Positions 1 to 5,904 are shown, numbered from the stretch's first letter. The stretch is DNA of 6,221 nucleotides from an uncultured Lachnospiraceae bacterium (GCA_910587895.1 CAJUOE010000278.1:1-6221); one strand, 5' to 3'. The notes: a model not told the origin generated them from the sequence alone. A program made the numbers and translations.

Positions 1-2
1 TC

Positions 3-254
3 ACCGCCGTGGCGGTTCCCTATATTCGGAGTAAGACCACCGCAGCACAGCAGAAAGAGATCGCAACGCTCGTACAGATTGCCGTCACTGCCGCCGAACA
101 GCTCTACAACCAGAGCGGCAAAGGCAAGGAAAAGAAAGCATACGTCTTAAACTGGCTTTCGGAGCGTGGAGTGATCGTTGATGAAAAAGAACTGGATGCC
201 ATGATCGAAGCCGCAGTATTCGAGCTTCCCAAAAAGCTGGCATCCTCAAAGTAA
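3..254 (+). CDS. Phage holin, LLH-type, C-terminal part (5' end outside window)
   Basis: The frame is open to the left edge, so the gene almost certainly starts outside the window. The GTG at position 9 is only the first start-like codon visible, and no ribosome binding site can be judged. The visible 83 residues resemble the C-terminal half of LLH-type phage holins: a helical TAAQQKEIATLVQIAVTAAE stretch, an E-L-Y followed by a G-K-G-K-E-K-K-A-Y-V-L segment, and an amphipathic end with DAMIEAAVFEL. Family members have one N-terminal membrane helix, which would lie upstream and is not seen. Holins open the cytoplasmic membrane at the end of the phage lytic cycle so that endolysin reaches the wall. 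The amidase gene 36 bp downstream fits a holin-endolysin lysis cassette. Family assignment is by recognition of this pattern and the neighbour; other small phage helical proteins are possible. Confidence 0.75.
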   Translation, partial: TAVAVPYIRSKTTAAQQKEIATLVQIAVTAAEQLYNQSGKGKEKKAYVLNWLSERGVIVDEKELDAMIEAAVFELPKKLASSK

Positions 255-276
255 CCAGGGAAACACAGGCATCAAG

Positions 277-282
277 AAAGGA
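277..282 (+). promoter_or_regulatory. Ribosome binding site deciding the amidase start
   Basis: AAAGGA ends 8 bases before the ATG at 291. The earlier in-frame ATG at 282 overlaps this motif, so it would have no properly spaced site. This favours 291, and the resulting N-terminus (MSYTNSPL) is typical of this amidase group. Confidence 0.7.
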
Positions 283-290
283 TGGTACAT

Positions 291-1370
291 ATGAGCTATA
301 CAAATTCACCGCTGGCAGGCTACACCAAGCTCAGCAAGAACAGGACAAGCCCCCGGAACCACGCCATCGACACCATCACAATCCACTGCGTGGTCGGTCA
401 GTGGACGGCAAAGCAGACCTGTGATTATTTCGCAGGGACAGGCCGACAGGCAAGCTGCAACTACGCCGTGGGCAAAGACGGCTCCATCGGTCTGTGCGTG
501 GAGGAAAAAGACAGGAGCTGGTGCAGCTCCAGCGCAGAAAACGATAACAGGGCAATCACTATCGAGGTAGCAAGCGACACCACGCACCCATACGCCGTGA
601 CCGATGCCGCATACAAGGCCCTGATCGAGCTGGCGGCGGACATCTGCAGGAGAAACGGCATCGAGAAGCTCGTCTGGTCAACAGACAAGAACGTGCGAGT
701 GAAGCACTTAAACGGCGCAAACATGACTGTACACAGGGACTTCGCAAACAAGGCGTGTCCAGGGGATTACCTCTACAATAGGCACGGGGACATTGCCGCA
801 AAGGTCAACGCAAAGCTGGGGACAGCTATTATGGGTAAAGCACAAATCCCCGCTTCAATACTGGCGACGTTCCTCATTTCCAAGAACAGCGCACCGAAGC
901 TGAATGGCGTGGATGCAGAACAGCTGGCGCAGCTCTACATTTCAGAGGGGGAAGCAGAGGGAGTCCGTGGCGATCTGGCGTTTTGCCAGTCCTGCCTGGA
1001 AACAGGGTACTGGAAGTTTAAGGGGGACGTGAAACTGTCCCAGAACAACTTCTCTGGGATTGGGGCCACTGGCAGTGGCACACAGGGTGCCAGCTTCCCT
1101 GACGCAAAGACAGGCATCCGAGCACAAATCCAGCATTTAAAGGCATATGCCACCAAAGAAACACTCCGCAACGAGTGCGTAGACCCTCGGTACAATCTGG
1201 TGGCGAAAGGATGCGCTCCCACCATTGAGGGGCTGTCAGGCAGATGGGCGGATACTAAGCCGCGCGGCCTATGTTGTGCTGGGCGTGACAGCAGAAGGCT
1301 ACAAGGAGATCCTGAGCATTACCGTCGGGGCAAACGAGACCAGCAAGTTCTGGCTGGGGATGCTGAATGA
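291..1370 (+). CDS. Phage endolysin: N-acetylmuramoyl-L-alanine amidase plus glucosaminidase-like domain, 3' end replaced by IS sequence
   Basis: Numbering from ATG 291, residues about 1-175 form an Amidase_2-type (T7 lysozyme-like) zinc amidase, which cuts the bond between N-acetylmuramic acid and the stem peptide. Likely zinc ligands are His32 (TITIHC), His148 (MTVHRD) and Cys156 (ACPGDYLY). Residues about 195-322 resemble a glucosaminidase domain, with FCQSCLETGYW holding the likely catalytic Glu237, followed by NNFSGIGATG and the DAKTGIRAQIQHLKAYA segment. Homology stops just after GLSGRWA. The last 38 or so residues, to the TGA at 1370, are out-of-frame IS256 transposase DNA (Cys/Arg-rich, no domain look). 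The end of the second domain and any wall-binding module are therefore lost. The amidase domain looks intact and could still be active. No signal peptide is present, as expected for a holin-dependent endolysin. The gene follows the holin by 36 bp. Two-domain architecture is confident; whether the protein still folds is unknown. Confidence 0.85.
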   Translation: MSYTNSPLAGYTKLSKNRTSPRNHAIDTITIHCVVGQWTAKQTCDYFAGTGRQASCNYAVGKDGSIGLCVEEKDRSWCSSSAENDNRAITIEVASDTTHPYAVTDAAYKALIELAADICRRNGIEKLVWSTDKNVRVKHLNGANMTVHRDFANKACPGDYLYNRHGDIAAKVNAKLGTAIMGKAQIPASILATFLISKNSAPKLNGVDAEQLAQLYISEGEAEGVRGDLAFCQSCLETGYWKFKGDVKLSQNNFSGIGATGSGTQGASFPDAKTGIRAQIQHLKAYATKETLRNECVDPRYNLVAKGCAPTIEGLSGRWADTKPRGLCCAGRDSRRLQGDPEHYRRGKRDQQVLAGDAE

Positions 1371-1929
1371 CCTGCACAACCGGGGCGTGAAGGATGTACT
1401 GTTTTTCTGCGTGGACGGACTGCCGGGGTTCAAAGAGGCCATACAGGCGGTATTTCCAAAGGCAGAGATACAACGGTGCGTCATCCATATGCTGCGCAAC
1501 TCATTCAAATATGTGAGCTACAAAGACCTGAAAAAATTTGCCTCCGACTTCAAGGCGGTCTACAATGCCCCGAACGAGGCGGCAGCCCTTTCAGAGCTGG
1601 AAAACATAAAAGAAATGTGGGGAAGAAAATACCCTTATGCCATTAGCAACTGGGAAAATAACTGGGAAGATGTCAGCCCTTTCTTTCAGTTTCCGGATGA
1701 CATCCGCCGGATCATGTACACCACCAACATCATAGAGGGGCTGAACCGCCAGTACCGGAAAGTGACCAAGACAAAGAGCGTGTTCCCCAGCGACACATCT
1801 CTGGAAAAGATGCTATATCTGGCAAGCCAGAACGTAACGAAGAAATGGACGCAGAGATACCGCAACTGGGACCAAGTCCTGAACCAGCTGATTGTCCTGT
1901 ATGGGGAACGTCTCACGGAATATCTGTAA
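1225..1929 (+). pseudogene. IS256-family transposase, C-terminal remnant
   Basis: This frame encodes about 225 residues of an IS256-family (Mutator-like) DDE transposase, a family of roughly 400 residues. Visible hallmarks are AAYVVLGVT, the second catalytic Asp in CVDGLPGFKEAIQAVFP, the RCVIHMLRN segment after it, and the catalytic Glu in TTNIIEGLNRQYRK. The end NWDQVLNQLIVLYGERL is also typical. The N-terminal DNA-binding half and the first catalytic Asp (upstream of the DGRILSRAAYVV stretch) are missing, so the protein cannot transpose. The TTG at 1225 belongs to the amidase reading region and is not a real start; recognisable transposase coding begins at about 1243-1261. No stop or frameshift interrupts the remaining frame, so the truncation looks fairly recent. 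Family confidence is high; the exact IS name cannot be given. Confidence 0.9.
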
Positions 1930-1940
1930 ACAAAAAGACC

Positions 1941-1973
1941 GGGATGGCAACATTTGAAAATCCCTGCCATCCC
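1941..1973. repeat. 9-bp perfect inverted repeat (hairpin) after the transposase stop
   Basis: GGGATGGCA (1941-1949) pairs with TGCCATCCC (1965-1973) around a 15-base loop, 11 bases after the TAA. It may be a transposase terminator, but the T-run after it is poor (agccttattcc), so a structural or transposase-binding role is equally possible. Confidence 0.6.
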
Positions 1974-2027
1974 AGCCTTATTCCATCGGCATTGATAGTA
2001 TTGCCAGAAAATCCCAGCCTTATTCCA
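1969..2027. repeat. 17-bp direct repeat in the IS tail
   Basis: ATCCCAGCCTTATTCCA occurs at 1969-1985 and again at 2011-2027, 42 bp apart and identical. Subterminal repeats of this kind often bind transposase; here the function is inferred only from position. Confidence 0.75.
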
Positions 2028-2037
2028 GAGGCCGGGT

Positions 2038-2052
2038 GTGGGCAGAGCCCAC
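2038..2052. repeat. 6-bp GC-rich inverted repeat near the probable IS right end
   Basis: GTGGGC-AGA-GCCCAC forms a tight hairpin. It lies at the edge of the GC-rich DNA and may mark the inner part of the IS right end. It has no T-run and so is not a good terminator. Confidence 0.45.
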
Positions 2053-2150
2053 GGAAAGAGCAATAAGATACAATGCCTGTTTGTCATACAAAAAAACAGG
2101 AAAAAATGTATAAACTGTTTCCCATTGGTTATACTATAAATAGAAGAAGT

Positions 2151-2164
2151 GATTCGACAGCCTC
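2151..2164. mobile_element. Possible orphan IS terminus (minus strand GAGGCTGTCGAATC)
   Basis: On the minus strand this reads GAGGCTGTCGAATC, like the GAGGCTGTC-type ends of several Firmicute insertion sequences. It sits between the IS256 tail and the broken end of the AAA-ATPase-like gene. No partner end or transposase lies in the window, so the call rests only on resemblance. Confidence 0.25.
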
Positions 2165-2208
2165 AAAAACATAAAACCTACAAAAAAATCTTACATATCT
2201 AATTCTTA

Positions 2209-2670
2209 TCAGGAAAGTCTAAAGTTCATAGACACAAGATTTTTTACAGCCTCATACGTCTTTTCTTCCTCCGAAAACAAATCCCCTTCCATAAGAAAAC
2301 GGTTATCATTATATAATTCTGTTACAATCTGACTAATTCGCTGAACAGTCATCACATAATCCTTTTCTTTTACATTTGCAAAAGAAAGGCTGATAACCGG
2401 ATACGTGCCCTGTAAATTCCTATACTCTTCTTCTTGCCAAACAGATAATCCCTCAAACAATTCTCCACGTCCTGCATAATTTATTGAAAAAAATTTTTCT
2501 AACATACTTATCGTCAGCGTCTTTCCAAATCTCCTGGGGCGAGCAATCAGCGTTACTTCATCATTTGTTTCCCACCATTCTCTAATAAAATCTGTCTTAT
2601 CTATATAAAAATTGTCATTTACCCTTACTTTTTCAAAATCCTGATGTCCGATTCCAATTTTTCTTGCCAT
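2209..2670 (-). pseudogene. AAA-ATPase-like protein (PF09820-type), truncated after Walker A half
   Basis: The 153-residue product starts MARKIGIGHQDFEKVR, the usual N-terminus of a family of roughly 500-580 residues common in Lachnospiraceae and Bacteroidetes. It has the family's YIDKTDFIREWW stretch, a Walker A-like loop RPRRFGKT (about residues 45-52), ELFEGLSVW and GTYPVISLSFANVK. It stops at a TGA after SMNFRLS, before the Walker B-type DEYDT motif and the C-terminal nuclease-like DUF1703 part seen in full-length members. No continuation is recognisable in the other frames between 2208 and 2100. The ATG at 2670 is chosen because it gives the family N-terminus, has AAGGAAGG about 10 bases upstream, and lies downstream of a promoter. 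A longer reading from ATG 2772 would contain that promoter. Family function is poorly known. This copy should not hydrolyse ATP and is probably a decayed gene. Confidence 0.85.
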
Positions 2671-2704
2671 ACATCTTTCTACCTTCCTTTTTCTAGATAT
2701 CCCC

Positions 2705-2732
2705 ATTATAACAGATTCCAATGCTTTTTCAA
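2705..2732 (-). promoter_or_regulatory. Sigma-A-type promoter for the AAA-ATPase-like gene
   Basis: On the minus strand, TTGAAA (2727-2732) and TATAAT (2705-2710) are separated by 16 bases, with an extended TG one base before the -10. Transcription would start near 2698, giving a leader of about 28 bases to the ATG at 2670. The promoter survives although the gene is truncated. Confidence 0.75.
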
Positions 2733-2737
2733 GCAAA

Positions 2738-2787
2738 CAGAAGGCATCAGACAACGTTTTTACGGAGTCCAATGCCTTCTGCTGTTT
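2738..2787 (-). terminator. Inverted repeat after the large hydrolase gene, candidate terminator
   Basis: On the minus strand, CAGAAGGCAT (2738-2747 complement) pairs perfectly over 10 bp with ATGCCTTCTG (2772-2781). Alternatively AAGGCAT and AAACAG pair over 13 bp with a 3-base bulge. It begins about 8 bases after the TAG at 2795-2797. There is no U-run directly after the stem (TGTTTGCTTG), so termination may be weak and some transcripts may read into the AAA-ATPase-like gene. It lies immediately upstream of that gene's -35 element, so a regulatory role is also possible. Confidence 0.45.
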
Positions 2788-2794
2788 TCCATTT

Positions 2795-5470
2795 CTATCT
2801 TATTTTATTCTTTTTGCCCAGTCCCTTCTGGCAAAGCAGCTTTTGATATATATTCTTCTTATCCTTGGGAACCCGGACAAGCGTCTTCGCAGGAATGCCT
2901 TTGAAGGCTTTTTTATTCAATCCTTTGGCATTTAATTTCCTGGATTTGATGTCTAATTTCTTTAACTTCTTGCAACCGAAAAATGCGTTGGTTCCTATCT
3001 TTTCCACCTTCGCGGAAATCGTCAGGCTTGCCAGTTTCGTGCAGTTGCTGAATGCACTCGCGCCTATTGCCACAACGTTTTTCCCAATTGTTACGGAAGT
3101 TAAGTTTTTGCAGCCGGAAAATGCGTTGGTTCCGATTGCCGTCACATTGCTCCCAATTACAACCTTCTTCAACCTGCGGTTGTTTTTAAATGCGCACTTG
3201 GAAATGGAAGTCACCTTGCATACCGTGCCATCCTCTATTTTTATTGTGGCAGGAATTTTTATGACCGCAGCTTTGGGATTTGCGCTTTCCACATATTCCA
3301 CGCAAACCACATTTCCATCCATGGAAATGACCTCGTATTCGTCGCCGCTCCCAGCATCCTCGGCTACATCGCCAATTTCCAGGTAATTTGATTCTTCTTC
3401 ATTTTCGTCTGCGTCCGGCGTCTCTTCTTTGTCTGAATCTTTCTCATCATCTGAATCAATGTCATCCTTGTCCGGCTTTTTCTCGTCTTCAACATCTGTG
3501 TCATCCTTGCCTGGATTCTTCTCATCTTCTGTGTCTGTCTTGTCTTTATCCGAGTTATTTTTATCATCTGGTTTATCTTTATTATCCGGGTTATCCTTGT
3601 CATCCGGATGGTTGTTTTCCGTTTGTCCTGTGGCTGGGATTAACTCTGTTTTCGTTTCTCCGCAGGAAGTACAGGTGTATGTAAGGATTCCTTCTATTGT
3701 TGCCGTGGGTTCCAAGGTTACTTTTCCTGCGTCCCAGGCATGCCCTGTGGCAGGAATTGACTCTGTGTAGCTGTCATTGCACTTGGAACAAATATAAGTT
3801 TTTGTACCAGATATATTACATGTAGGTCTTGTTGTAATTTCCGATATATAATCATGATCGCACTCTTCCTCAACTTCTATAGAAAAATCTACTCTTTCTG
3901 TATCATATGATCCTGAGCCATTGCATACGGTAAAATATGCCGAATATTTTCCTTTTCCTAATTCCGAGGCTGAGATTTGATATTTTCCATCTGTGGTTCT
4001 CTCTGTTATTATTCTTCCTGCACCCTCCTTGTCTATCCCCAACCATTGATATTTAGAACACTGAGCGGATACAGATATCTGCACTTCATCATCCAATGTA
4101 TAACTCTCTTTAGAGGAAGAAATGACAGCTCCTTCTTTTGGTGCATTTACAATTTCAAATTCCACCCTTTTGGTATCCACTCCGCCAGAACCATTATACA
4201 CTGAAAAATATGCCGAATATTTTCCTACGCCCAGTTTTGACGCCGCCATCTCATATGTTGGCTCTGTTGCTTCCGTGACAACCCTGCCTACTCCTTCCTT
4301 ATCAATTCCTATCACCTGGCCTTTTGCACATATAGTATCCACCGTGATGCTTACCGTATCCGTCAAATCATACCATGGGCTTGATGCCTTCACATCCGTA
4401 TATGTCGCTGATCCCACAATCGGAAAATCTACTCTTTTTGTGTCTATTCCACCAGAGCCATTATATACCGAAAAATACGCTGAATAATTTCCTATGCCCA
4501 GCCTTGATGCCGCTATCTCATATGTGGGCTCCGTGGATTCTGTAACAACCCTGCCCACTCCTTCCTTATCAATTCCTATCACCTGGCCTTTTGCACATAT
4601 AGTGTCCACCGTGATGCCTACCGTATCTGATAGATCAAACCAATACGCAGAAGTCCGCACATCACTGTAAGCAGGCTCTCCGACAACTGAAAAATCAATC
4701 CATTTCGTATCAACGGTTCCAGCGCTATTTGTGCAGGAAAAATAAGCGCTGTAATCACCTTTGCCGTATGCACTGGCATCTATGCTGAATTTGCCTCCAT
4801 TCACTCCCTGTGATATAATCTTATTCCCATCTTTAAACATGGACATAAAGTAACTGGTCGCTCCATCTGCATACGCCGATATCTCAATCCTGTCCTGCAA
4901 GTCATACCAATTCTGGCTCTTGGATATCTGCGGGTTGGTGGGGGCGGATGATGAACCATACCGTAACACTCCAAGCCATGGATGATTATAATACCCACTA
5001 ACACTAATTCCTTTGCTTGGAGAGTGGGCGCCTACATTTTGTCCATTCCCCAAATAAATTTCGGTGTGCTGCTTAGAACTATTACTGCTGTTATTTAGTA
5101 AAATATCGCCACGCTGAAGATTACTCATACTGCCTATCTGACTCCACGGAATCCAGGTAAAACCCGCATTTGTAAAATGATTTACCATCGTCTGCGTATA
5201 TCTTGTTCCACTTCTTGGAAGATTAAAACCCGCCTGGCAAAAAGCAGAATAGACAAATGAAGAACAGTCGTAATGTGGTCCCCAGCGGACAGATTGGCTG
5301 TAACCATGGCTGTTATCATTTGCAATGCCAATCGCCCAGCTAATGGCAGATTCGACTTTGCTATCTGCTGCATATACTTCCAAATTAACATTTCCCATCA
5401 AATTGAAAATCAAAAACATGGTCAGTATAATTGAAAAAAATCTTTTCACTTTTAGTTTCATTTCCTTCAT
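2795..5470 (-). CDS. Secreted NlpC/P60-like hydrolase with four Ig-like repeats, CxxC modules and BspA-like LRR
   Basis: Residues 1-34 are a signal peptide (Lys/Arg-rich start, FFSIILTMFLIFNLM core, cleavage probably after VYA at 32-34). Residues about 38-172 are an NlpC/P60-like domain: Cys69 in YDCSSFVYSAF, GDILLN (121-126), His135 in HTEIYLGNGQ and His149 are the likely catalytic residues, which predicts cleavage of peptide bonds or amides in peptidoglycan. Four Ig-like repeats follow at about 182-264, 267-354, 355-443 and 446-533, each ending in YSAYF...DT..(I/V)(D/E)F; the second and third are near-identical. Residues 537-615 hold two modules with CDHDY/GHAW starts and CSKC/CTSC pairs (561/564, 600/603), possibly metal-binding. 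Residues 616-696 are an Asp/Glu/Lys/Asn linker. Residues about 730-865 are BspA-like LRR_5 repeats (AFSGCKNLTSVTIG type). There is no LPXTG motif or C-terminal anchor, so the protein is probably released or held non-covalently. A GGAGGAAGG site 4-12 bases upstream supports this start. Natural substrate and role are unknown. Confidence 0.88.
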   Translation of the reverse strand: MKEMKLKVKRFFSIILTMFLIFNLMGNVNLEVYAADSKVESAISWAIGIANDNSHGYSQSVRWGPHYDCSSFVYSAFCQAGFNLPRSGTRYTQTMVNHFTNAGFTWIPWSQIGSMSNLQRGDILLNNSSNSSKQHTEIYLGNGQNVGAHSPSKGISVSGYYNHPWLGVLRYGSSSAPTNPQISKSQNWYDLQDRIEISAYADGATSYFMSMFKDGNKIISQGVNGGKFSIDASAYGKGDYSAYFSCTNSAGTVDTKWIDFSVVGEPAYSDVRTSAYWFDLSDTVGITVDTICAKGQVIGIDKEGVGRVVTESTEPTYEIAASRLGIGNYSAYFSVYNGSGGIDTKRVDFPIVGSATYTDVKASSPWYDLTDTVSITVDTICAKGQVIGIDKEGVGRVVTEATEPTYEMAASKLGVGKYSAYFSVYNGSGGVDTKRVEFEIVNAPKEGAVISSSKESYTLDDEVQISVSAQCSKYQWLGIDKEGAGRIITERTTDGKYQISASELGKGKYSAYFTVCNGSGSYDTERVDFSIEVEEECDHDYISEITTRPTCNISGTKTYICSKCNDSYTESIPATGHAWDAGKVTLEPTATIEGILTYTCTSCGETKTELIPATGQTENNHPDDKDNPDNKDKPDDKNNSDKDKTDTEDEKNPGKDDTDVEDEKKPDKDDIDSDDEKDSDKEETPDADENEEESNYLEIGDVAEDAGSGDEYEVISMDGNVVCVEYVESANPKAAVIKIPATIKIEDGTVCKVTSISKCAFKNNRRLKKVVIGSNVTAIGTNAFSGCKNLTSVTIGKNVVAIGASAFSNCTKLASLTISAKVEKIGTNAFFGCKKLKKLDIKSRKLNAKGLNKKAFKGIPAKTLVRVPKDKKNIYQKLLCQKGLGKKNKIR
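4142..4672 (-). repeat. Tandem duplication of an 89-codon Ig-like repeat unit
   Basis: The two units (4409-4672 and 4142-4408) have a 267-bp period. A 47-base block is identical at 4290-4336 and 4557-4603, and extends to 61 bases with one mismatch. The encoded ICAKGQVIGIDKEGVGRVVT is identical in both. The flanking repeats, at 4679-4927 and 3872-4135, are diverged. This points to recent duplication or gene conversion of the central units. Confidence 0.9.
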
Positions 5471-5473
5471 AAG

Positions 5474-5482
5474 CCTTCCTCC
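5474..5482 (-). promoter_or_regulatory. Strong ribosome binding site of the large hydrolase gene
   Basis: GGAGGAAGG on the minus strand lies at near-ideal distance from the ATG at 5470; the AGGAGG core is about 7 bases away. The next in-frame ATG (5461) is too far, so 5470 is the start. No clear promoter is seen in the 65-bp gap upstream. Confidence 0.8.
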
Positions 5483-5535
5483 TCTTTGTCTTTTCTATAA
5501 CCATCTATTACTCCTTAAATATGTACCACCAACAA

Positions 5536-5904
5536 TTACTTTCTTTCACATTCTGACCCATAAAAAACAAGCGTATTACCAGACAGATAATAGTATTCAT
5601 CCTCCTCAAGAGCCTGTTCCTTATCATCAGTCCTGCTAATAATTCTTTGATTTCCAAATAATCCCCAAGTGAGCATGAGCGTCCCATCTTCCTGTTGCTT
5701 ATAATTTATGATTTCACCATTATCACCGGAAGTACAGGTTCCATCCTCATAAAATGAGATGCGATAATCACTCTCTTTTGAATACCATGTTCCCACAATA
5801 GAATTTTTGGATGAACATCCAGTCACAATAATCCCATACAAAAAAACTAAGGTTGCACAGCCACATAAAAATAGTTTTTTCTTTCTTTTTCCGTATTTCA
5901 TCAT
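5536..5904 (-). CDS. Small lipoprotein, lipocalin-like/DUF5640-like fold suggested
   Basis: The 122-residue product has a basic start (KYGKRKKK), a hydrophobic segment (about 11-27) and a lipobox IVTGC with Cys30 as the predicted lipidated residue, so it should be anchored to the outer face of the membrane. The mature part starts with a Ser/Asn spacer, then SIVGTWYSKESDYRISFYED, DGTCTSGDNG, a DGTLMLTWG strand and YYYLSGNTLVFYG. This GTW-F-DGT-Y-DGTL-L-GNTL pattern is that of small beta-sheet lipoproteins often described as lipocalin-like or DUF5640-like. No catalytic residues are visible. ATG codons at 5904 and 5901 both fit the AGGAAAGG site at 5912-5919; 5904 gives 6-7 bases spacing and overlaps the preceding stop (ATGA), which suggests translational coupling. 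The large hydrolase gene follows 65 bp downstream with no terminator between, so co-transcription is likely. Role unknown; sensing, inhibition or anchoring of the hydrolase would be speculation. Confidence 0.8.
   Translation of the reverse strand: MMKYGKRKKKLFLCGCATLVFLYGIIVTGCSSKNSIVGTWYSKESDYRISFYEDGTCTSGDNGEIINYKQQEDGTLMLTWGLFGNQRIISRTDDKEQALEEDEYYYLSGNTLVFYGSECERK

Larger units (their letters stand above)
1243..2053 (+). mobile_element. Left-truncated IS256-family insertion sequence
   Basis: The element consists of the transposase 3' half and a tail with repeats. The left terminal inverted repeat is gone, so the right one cannot be identified by pairing. The right boundary given here, at the GC-rich hairpin around 2038-2052, is a guess. 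No target duplication can be recognised. Confidence 0.55.
1930..2208. other. Gene-free junction between GC-rich prophage/IS DNA and AT-rich DNA
   Basis: No reading frame here has a ribosome binding site or recognisable product. The left part is IS tail with the repeats listed separately. From about 2085 the DNA becomes A/T-rich, with a weak CCTGTTT/AAACAGG inverted repeat (2076-2082 and 2094-2100) and a plus-strand TATACTATAAA stretch (2130-2140) that looks like a -10 element without a convincing -35. GATTCGACAGCCTC at 2151-2164 resembles the terminus of an IS (minus-strand GAGGCTGTCGAATC). Confidence 0.6.

Noticed and set aside
1225..1260. TTG at 1225 as true start of a functional transposase
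   Set aside because: These bases are endolysin coding sequence in another frame, and the protein would lack the DNA-binding half and the first catalytic Asp.
1686..2087. Minus-strand reading frame of 133 codons
   Set aside because: It overlaps conserved transposase coding (including the catalytic Glu segment) and the IS tail, with no recognisable protein pattern.
2671..2772. Longer N-terminus (34 extra residues) for the AAA-ATPase-like gene
   Set aside because: The extension contains the TTGAAA/TATAAT promoter and part of the inverted repeat, and the family N-terminus begins at ATG 2670.
2795..2900. Sortase or other wall-anchoring signal at the C-terminus of the large hydrolase
   Set aside because: The end is a Lys-rich LRR cap. 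There is no LPXTG-like motif and no hydrophobic segment.
2644..2904. Plus-strand reading frame across the gene junction
   Set aside because: It is antisense to two minus-strand genes and their promoter/terminator region, with no supporting signal.
3429..3770. Plus-strand Ser-rich reading frame
   Set aside because: It is the reverse-strand image of the Asp/Lys linker and CxxC modules. It has no ribosome binding site and only low-complexity content.
4142..4672. CRISPR-like repetition
   Set aside because: The repeats are 267-bp coding units in one frame of an Ig-like protein, with no short repeats and unique spacers.
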